From a virus, in the IMG/VR virus record IMGVR_UViG_3300028595_000349, positions 1 through 32,102 of that record: 32,102 nt of DNA. The stretch is one strand, 5' to 3'. The translations under genes were made by a program, and so were the position numbers. Positions 28,713 to 32,102 of this stretch are shown here, one piece after another. The first letter of the stretch is position 1. Each line of letters begins with the position of its first letter. Below the pieces are notes generated by a model. It did not search any database. It was not told where the DNA came from and worked only from the letters and a program-made list of their open reading frames with translations.

Positions 28713-29500
28713 GCAAGTTAAAAGAAAAAAAGAGTGAAAAAAGAAAAGAGTATAAAATTAACTTTTTCAACGACCATTTTCAAAACTATAAGAGATACGG
28801 GATTCCAAAAGCTCAACTTGTTATCGCTGATATTCCTTACAATATTGGGATTAATGCTTACGCTTCTAATCCGAATTGGTATAAAGATTGTGATAGAACA
28901 AACGGTGAATCTAGTTTAGCAAAAAAACAGTTTTTCGATACCGATAAGAACTTTAATTTAAAAGAGTTTTTTCATTTTTGTAGTAAGCTACTTAGAAAAG
29001 AACCTAAGGAAGTTAACCAAGCGCCTTGCATGGTCGTTTTTTGTGCTTTTGAACAGCAATTTGGGTTAATCGAAACTGCAAAAGAATATGGGTTGAATAA
29101 TTATATTAATTTGGTTTTTAGAAAAAAAACATCTGCGCAAGTTTTGAAGGCGAATCAACGTATAGTCGGAAACTGTGAATATGGTTTAGTTTTGTATCGG
29201 GATAAGTTACCTAAATTTAGAAATAACGGTAGAATGATATATAATTGTTTTGAGTATAGACGGGATAAGTATATCCCTGTAATACACCCTACTCAAAAAC
29301 CCGTTAATTTACTAGAAAGTATTATAAGAATTTTTACAGATGAGGGTGATGTTGTTATCGACCCTGTTGCCGGGAGCGCAACTACTTTGCTAGCGGCGCA
29401 TTTATTAAAAAGACAAGCATACGGTTTTGAAATAAAAAAGAATTTTTTTAAGGAAGCTAACGAAAAAATATTAAATAATTTTCAGATGAAGTTATTTTAG
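28709..29500 (+). CDS. DNA methyltransferase (N6/N4, beta-class-like)
   Basis: This 263-residue protein carries motif IV as DIPY (41-44) in VIADIPYNIG, the conserved HPTQKP (193-198) and motif I DPVAGSATT (218-226), then AAHLLKRQAYGFEIKK. The order, catalytic motif first and AdoMet motif last, is that of beta-class N6/N4 methylases. The second residue Ile in DIPY is unusual compared with DPPY. No cognate restriction enzyme is adjacent, so it is probably a solitary methylase for protection or regulation. The ATG overlaps the preceding stop (ATGA). Confidence 0.85.
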   Translation: MSKLKEKKSEKRKEYKINFFNDHFQNYKRYGIPKAQLVIADIPYNIGINAYASNPNWYKDCDRTNGESSLAKKQFFDTDKNFNLKEFFHFCSKLLRKEPKEVNQAPCMVVFCAFEQQFGLIETAKEYGLNNYINLVFRKKTSAQVLKANQRIVGNCEYGLVLYRDKLPKFRNNGRMIYNCFEYRRDKYIPVIHPTQKPVNLLESIIRIFTDEGDVVIDPVAGSATTLLAAHLLKRQAYGFEIKKNFFKEANEKILNNFQMKLF

Positions 29501-29507
29501 GAGCAAT

Positions 29508-30794
29508 ATGAAAAAAACACCCCCGCACGACTTACAACTAGAGCAAACGATTCTTGCTTGCGTGATACAGGATAACACTGTTTTTGACGCTTGCTTGAAA
29601 CTGAAACCGGACGACTTTTACAGGACGGCACACAGAATTATTTTTCTTGCTATGCTTGAATTATATGGCAGTGAAACAGGGATAGACTTGGTTTCGCTTA
29701 CGGAATATTTGAAAGAAAAAAGTAAACTTGCGGACGTCGGCGCTGTTTATCTTGCGGAACTTATAACTGAAATTCACAATATCGCAAATATAAAATATTA
29801 CGTCGAAAAGTTACGTGAATATTCTATTAAACGAAAAATATTAAAGTATGCTTTGAAGTTAGAGCATACTTGCGATGATGGATATACGCTTAATGAAATT
29901 ATATCAAACGTTCAAAAACAGTATAATGATATTCTTTCAGTTACGCACAGAGACGACGGACTGAAAAGCAGTGATGATATTATTCATGAGATAGTTGAGC
30001 AGTTTGAAAACCCTTCTAAGTATGCGGGAATTTTATCATCAATTTCTTCTTTGAATAATTTAATAAAAGGTTTTCAAAAAGGACATTTATATATCTTAGC
30101 GGCACGTCCGAGCGTTGGGAAAACGGCTTTAAGTTTGCAATTCGCTGAATACGCAAGCGCAAAGCTAAAAAATAAAGTTGCGTTTTTTACGTTGGAGATG
30201 TCAAGGCGAGAAATTTTAACACGGTTCATGCAAATTACAGCGCATGAAAATATTGATGTTTTGTATAAAGATAAACAGCGTTTTGAAAAAATATTGAATT
30301 CAACTAAGAACTCGCCTTTTTGGGTCGATGACACTGCAGACTTAACAATATATGATATTAAAGCACGATGTAAGAAATTAAAAAATTCATACGGTCTTGA
30401 TATGGTTATTATCGACTATTTGCAGTTAATAACTCCGACACAATTAAAAGTTAATAGGAATAACCAAGTTTCAGAAATATCGAGAAATTGCAAAATTCTT
30501 GCACGTGAACTAGAAATTCCGGTTATTGCTTTATCGCAGTTGAATAGAGAAAACGATAAACACAATAGAGCGCCGTTGTTAAGTGACTTGCGGGATAGCG
30601 GTGCGATTGAGCAAGATGCCGATGTGGTTATGTTTTTACACAGAAAAAAAGACGGCGGTTTGATTAAAGCGGATGGCGAGCTGATAGTCGCGAAACATCG
30701 TAACGGCAAGATAGGGAAACTAGATATTTATTTTGTAGGAAAAAGTATGAGCTTTGAAGAAAAAACTTTTTATAAGGAGGCGAGCTATGAGTAA
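29508..30794 (+). CDS. dnaB: DnaB-type replicative helicase
   Basis: This 428-residue protein has the N-terminal DnaB domain (HDLQLEQTILACVIQDNTVF; LVSLTEYLKEKSKLADVGAV), a linker and the RecA-fold ATPase: Walker A PSVGKT (201-206) in ILAARPSVGKTALSL, Walker B VIIDYLQL (300-307), and RDSGAIEQDADVVMFLHR near the C-terminus, the usual DnaB motifs. It unwinds DNA as a hexamer at the fork and, with the initiator gene upstream, shows that the phage brings its own replication start. GGAGCAAT precedes the ATG; the stop overlaps the next small gene. Confidence 0.95.
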   Translation: MKKTPPHDLQLEQTILACVIQDNTVFDACLKLKPDDFYRTAHRIIFLAMLELYGSETGIDLVSLTEYLKEKSKLADVGAVYLAELITEIHNIANIKYYVEKLREYSIKRKILKYALKLEHTCDDGYTLNEIISNVQKQYNDILSVTHRDDGLKSSDDIIHEIVEQFENPSKYAGILSSISSLNNLIKGFQKGHLYILAARPSVGKTALSLQFAEYASAKLKNKVAFFTLEMSRREILTRFMQITAHENIDVLYKDKQRFEKILNSTKNSPFWVDDTADLTIYDIKARCKKLKNSYGLDMVIIDYLQLITPTQLKVNRNNQVSEISRNCKILARELEIPVIALSQLNRENDKHNRAPLLSDLRDSGAIEQDADVVMFLHRKKDGGLIKADGELIVAKHRNGKIGKLDIYFVGKSMSFEEKTFYKEASYE

Positions 30795-30921
30795 ATATTT
30801 TGTTTGCCAATTAACCGGCAGAAAAACAATTGAGCAATGCCGGAAATGTTGGCAGAATTTAAAAGGTACGGTTACGTATAGAAGCCGAGCGGAGTGTAAA
30901 ATTGAAAACGAAAGGAAATAA
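30787..30921 (+). CDS. Small Cys-rich protein
   Basis: A 44-residue basic open frame overlaps the end of dnaB by 8 bases, with AAGGAGGCGAGCT before the ATG. Its four Cys (7, 18, 21, 37) include a CRKC motif typical of zinc ribbons. Likely a small zinc-binding protein. Its location next to the NrdD-tail peptide gene is noted, as NrdD uses Cys pairs near its C-terminus, but no link is shown. Confidence 0.6.
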   Translation: MSKYFVCQLTGRKTIEQCRKCWQNLKGTVTYRSRAECKIENERK

Positions 30922-30922
30922 A

Positions 30923-31027
30923 ATGGATAAGTTAATTTTTTTCATTATTGGTTTTTTTTATGGTATTTGTTTTTATATTATATATACTTTAGTTAAGGAG
31001 TACTTTGATGAAAAAATGCGAAGGTAA
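30923..31027 (+). CDS. Small single-pass membrane protein
   Basis: A 34-residue open frame begins one base after the previous stop. Residues 3-23 are hydrophobic and aromatic (LIFFIIGFFYGICFYIIYTLV), followed by a charged tail (KEYFDEKMRR). The end overlaps the next ATG (31008) by 20 bases. GAAAGGAAATAAA serves as ribosome site. Function unknown. Confidence 0.5.
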   Translation: MDKLIFFIIGFFYGICFYIIYTLVKEYFDEKMRR

Positions 31028-31133
31028 AACAGAAGTATATTCAAGAGTAGTTGGCTTTTTCCGTCCGGTTCAGCACTGGAACAAAGGGAAAAAAGAAGAG
31101 TTTTACGACAGAAAAGAATATGATATGAACTGA
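31008..31133 (+). CDS. Stand-alone C-terminal glycyl-radical segment of anaerobic ribonucleotide reductase (NrdD-like)
   Basis: This 41-residue protein reads like the extreme C-terminus of class III ribonucleotide reductase NrdD: KTEVYSRVVGFFRPVQHWNK followed by GKKEEFYDRKEY. In NrdD the RVxGY/F glycine carries the radical. Here RVVGF is retained (Gly16), with one Cys (Cys4) just before, where NrdD has the last zinc-ligand pair. The start has AAGGAG 8 bases upstream. The rest of NrdD is absent upstream, so it is a separate small gene and not an in-frame fragment of a larger one. A spare radical domain, comparable to GrcA for pyruvate formate-lyase, is a speculation. Confidence 0.65.
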   Translation: MKKCEGKTEVYSRVVGFFRPVQHWNKGKKEEFYDRKEYDMN

Positions 31134-31150
31134 TAATAAGGAGTAACACG

Positions 31151-31666
31151 ATGACAAAAAAAGAAAGATATACAGAATGGTTACAAAACGGTGAAATAAA
31201 AAAATTCAACCGCTATCGAAGATGGTTATGGTATCATGGTGTTAATAATATAGATTTATATAAAGTAAATTTTCATAATTCTGATTTACGTGATGTGGAT
31301 TTCCATAAAGCAAATTTAAGCGGAGCTGTTTTACGTGGTGCGGATTTGTGTGGGGCGGATTTACGTTTTGCGTATTTATATGGTGCTGATTTACGTGATG
31401 CGGGTTTACAAGGCGCTTATTTAAACGGTGCGAATTCCGGTGGTGCGAATTTACAAGGTGCGGATTTAGATTACTCTTGCTTGCCTTTATATTGTGGAAG
31501 TTTTGACATGAAAATTGATAAACGAATATTCACACAAATAGCGTATCATCTTTGTAGATTTAAAGTTAATGATAGCGAGTGTGTAGAATTGCAAAAGATA
31601 ATGGCGAAATTAGCAAATAAAAGTCATATTATCAAAGAGCATGGCTGTAAAAAGATAGAGGAGTAA
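31151..31666 (+). CDS. Pentapeptide repeat protein with conserved C-terminal domain
   Basis: This 171-residue protein has an N-terminal cap (KKERYTEWLQNGEIKKFNRY then RRWLWYHGVNNIDL), about 15 pentapeptide repeats of the A(D/N)LXX form (about 38-110), then a globular C-terminal domain of about 60 residues (YCGSFDMKIDKRIFTQIAYH ... LANKSHIIKEHGCKKIEE). It is the intact paralogue of the truncated minus-strand gene at 21494 and of the partial gene at 31671. AAGGAGTAACACG lies before the ATG. Beta-helix proteins of this type may mimic DNA; the role in this phage is unknown. Confidence 0.85.
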   Translation: MTKKERYTEWLQNGEIKKFNRYRRWLWYHGVNNIDLYKVNFHNSDLRDVDFHKANLSGAVLRGADLCGADLRFAYLYGADLRDAGLQGAYLNGANSGGANLQGADLDYSCLPLYCGSFDMKIDKRIFTQIAYHLCRFKVNDSECVELQKIMAKLANKSHIIKEHGCKKIEE

Positions 31667-31670
31667 AACA

Positions 31671-32102
31671 ATGAAAAATAAAAAAGAACGCTACGTAAAA
31701 TGGCTACAAAACGGTGAAATTGAGAAATTCAATCGCTATCGAAGATGGTTAATGTATCACGAAATTTATCAGATAGATTTGGATGGCGCTGATTTGAGTG
31801 GCGCGAATTTGTGCGGTGCGGATTTACGTGGCGCGGATTTATATCGTGCGAATTTGAAAGGTGCGTATTTATATGAAGCGGATTTATATGGCGCTGTTTT
31901 AACCAATGTTGATTTGAGTGATGTTAGATTACGATGGGCTAATTTAAACGGTGCTATTATGCAGGGTGCTAATTTGTGCGGTGCGGATTTGGATTATTCC
32001 TGCTTGCTTTTTAGTTGTGGAATTTTTGACATGAAAATTGATAAACGAATATTCACACAAATAGTATATCATCTTTGTAGATTTAAAGTCGACGATGAGG
32101 AG
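31671..32102 (+). CDS. Pentapeptide repeat protein, partial at window end
   Basis: An open frame of 144 codons runs to the edge of the window. It repeats the layout of the 31151 gene: cap KKERYVKWLQNGEIEKFNRY, pentapeptides (ADLSGANLCGADLRGADLYR and more), then CGIFDMKIDKRIFTQIVYHL and the start of the C-terminal domain. Nucleotide identity is high in the cap and C-terminal domain and lower in the repeats. GAGGAGTAAAACA precedes the ATG. It is a recent tandem duplicate. The 3' end lies outside the window. Confidence 0.85.
   Translation, partial: MKNKKERYVKWLQNGEIEKFNRYRRWLMYHEIYQIDLDGADLSGANLCGADLRGADLYRANLKGAYLYEADLYGAVLTNVDLSDVRLRWANLNGAIMQGANLCGADLDYSCLLFSCGIFDMKIDKRIFTQIVYHLCRFKVDDEE

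Noticed and set aside
1-32102. Integrase, excisionase, attachment sites or tRNA genes
   Set aside because: No recombinase motif, no cloverleaf with the usual TTC sequence and no flanking direct repeat was found, so integration cannot be argued from this window.

Overview
The window is a low-GC tailed-phage or prophage segment. It carries a Mu-like head module (terminase, gp29/gpF-type portal fusion, gpI-type protease, gpT-type capsid), a long flexible tail module (tube, frameshifted chaperone, 1166-residue tape measure, no sheath seen), a lysis cassette and two divergent early operons. The overlapping Rz/Rz1-type spanin pair implies a host with an outer membrane. A stand-alone glycyl-radical segment resembling the NrdD C-terminus hints at an anaerobic host. 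No integrase or tRNA is visible, so temperate or virulent life style cannot be decided, and the species is not identifiable from the sequence alone.

Layout. 1-1385: glycosyltransferase, membrane protein and a Q-like late regulator. 1401-1526: late promoter with a palindrome in its spacer, a second -10-like hexamer at the start of the transcript and a promoter-proximal terminator, which is the layout of a lambdoid Q-dependent late promoter. 1527-18555: packaging, head, tail and fibre genes, all rightward and mostly overlapping or a few bases apart. 18563-20337: C39-like lysin, holin candidates and Rz/Rz1. 20338-20632: AT-rich non-coding region with a perfect 20-bp direct repeat. 20633-21270: a promoter, two small unknown genes each followed immediately by a type I hammerhead ribozyme, then a terminator. 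21268-24962: leftward early operon (possible antirepressor-like protein, ERF recombinase, SSB, RecB/Cas4-type nuclease, YopX, pentapeptide protein). 25000-32102: rightward operon (leaderless HTH regulator, two structured RNAs, ParB/MT-A70 methylase fusion, PD-(D/E)XK candidate, replication initiator, second DNA methylase, DnaB-type helicase, NrdD-tail peptide, pentapeptide proteins), running off the right edge.

The strongest novelty is the hammerhead-bracketed cassette. Both ribozymes have an intact catalytic core, identical stems I and II, and a stem III that differs in sequence and length while remaining fully paired. Each starts on the base after a stop codon. Cleavage would release a 262-nt RNA carrying one small gene, with ends that stem I could hold together for ligation. 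Further RNA-level features are a candidate H-type pseudoknot RNA at 25918-26019, a C4-like attenuator RNA at 25314-25451 with an anti-Shine-Dalgarno segment matching the leader of the divergent operon, and the Q-type late control region. Five strong sigma70-type promoters, each with TTGACA and a 17-bp spacer, organise the transcription units.
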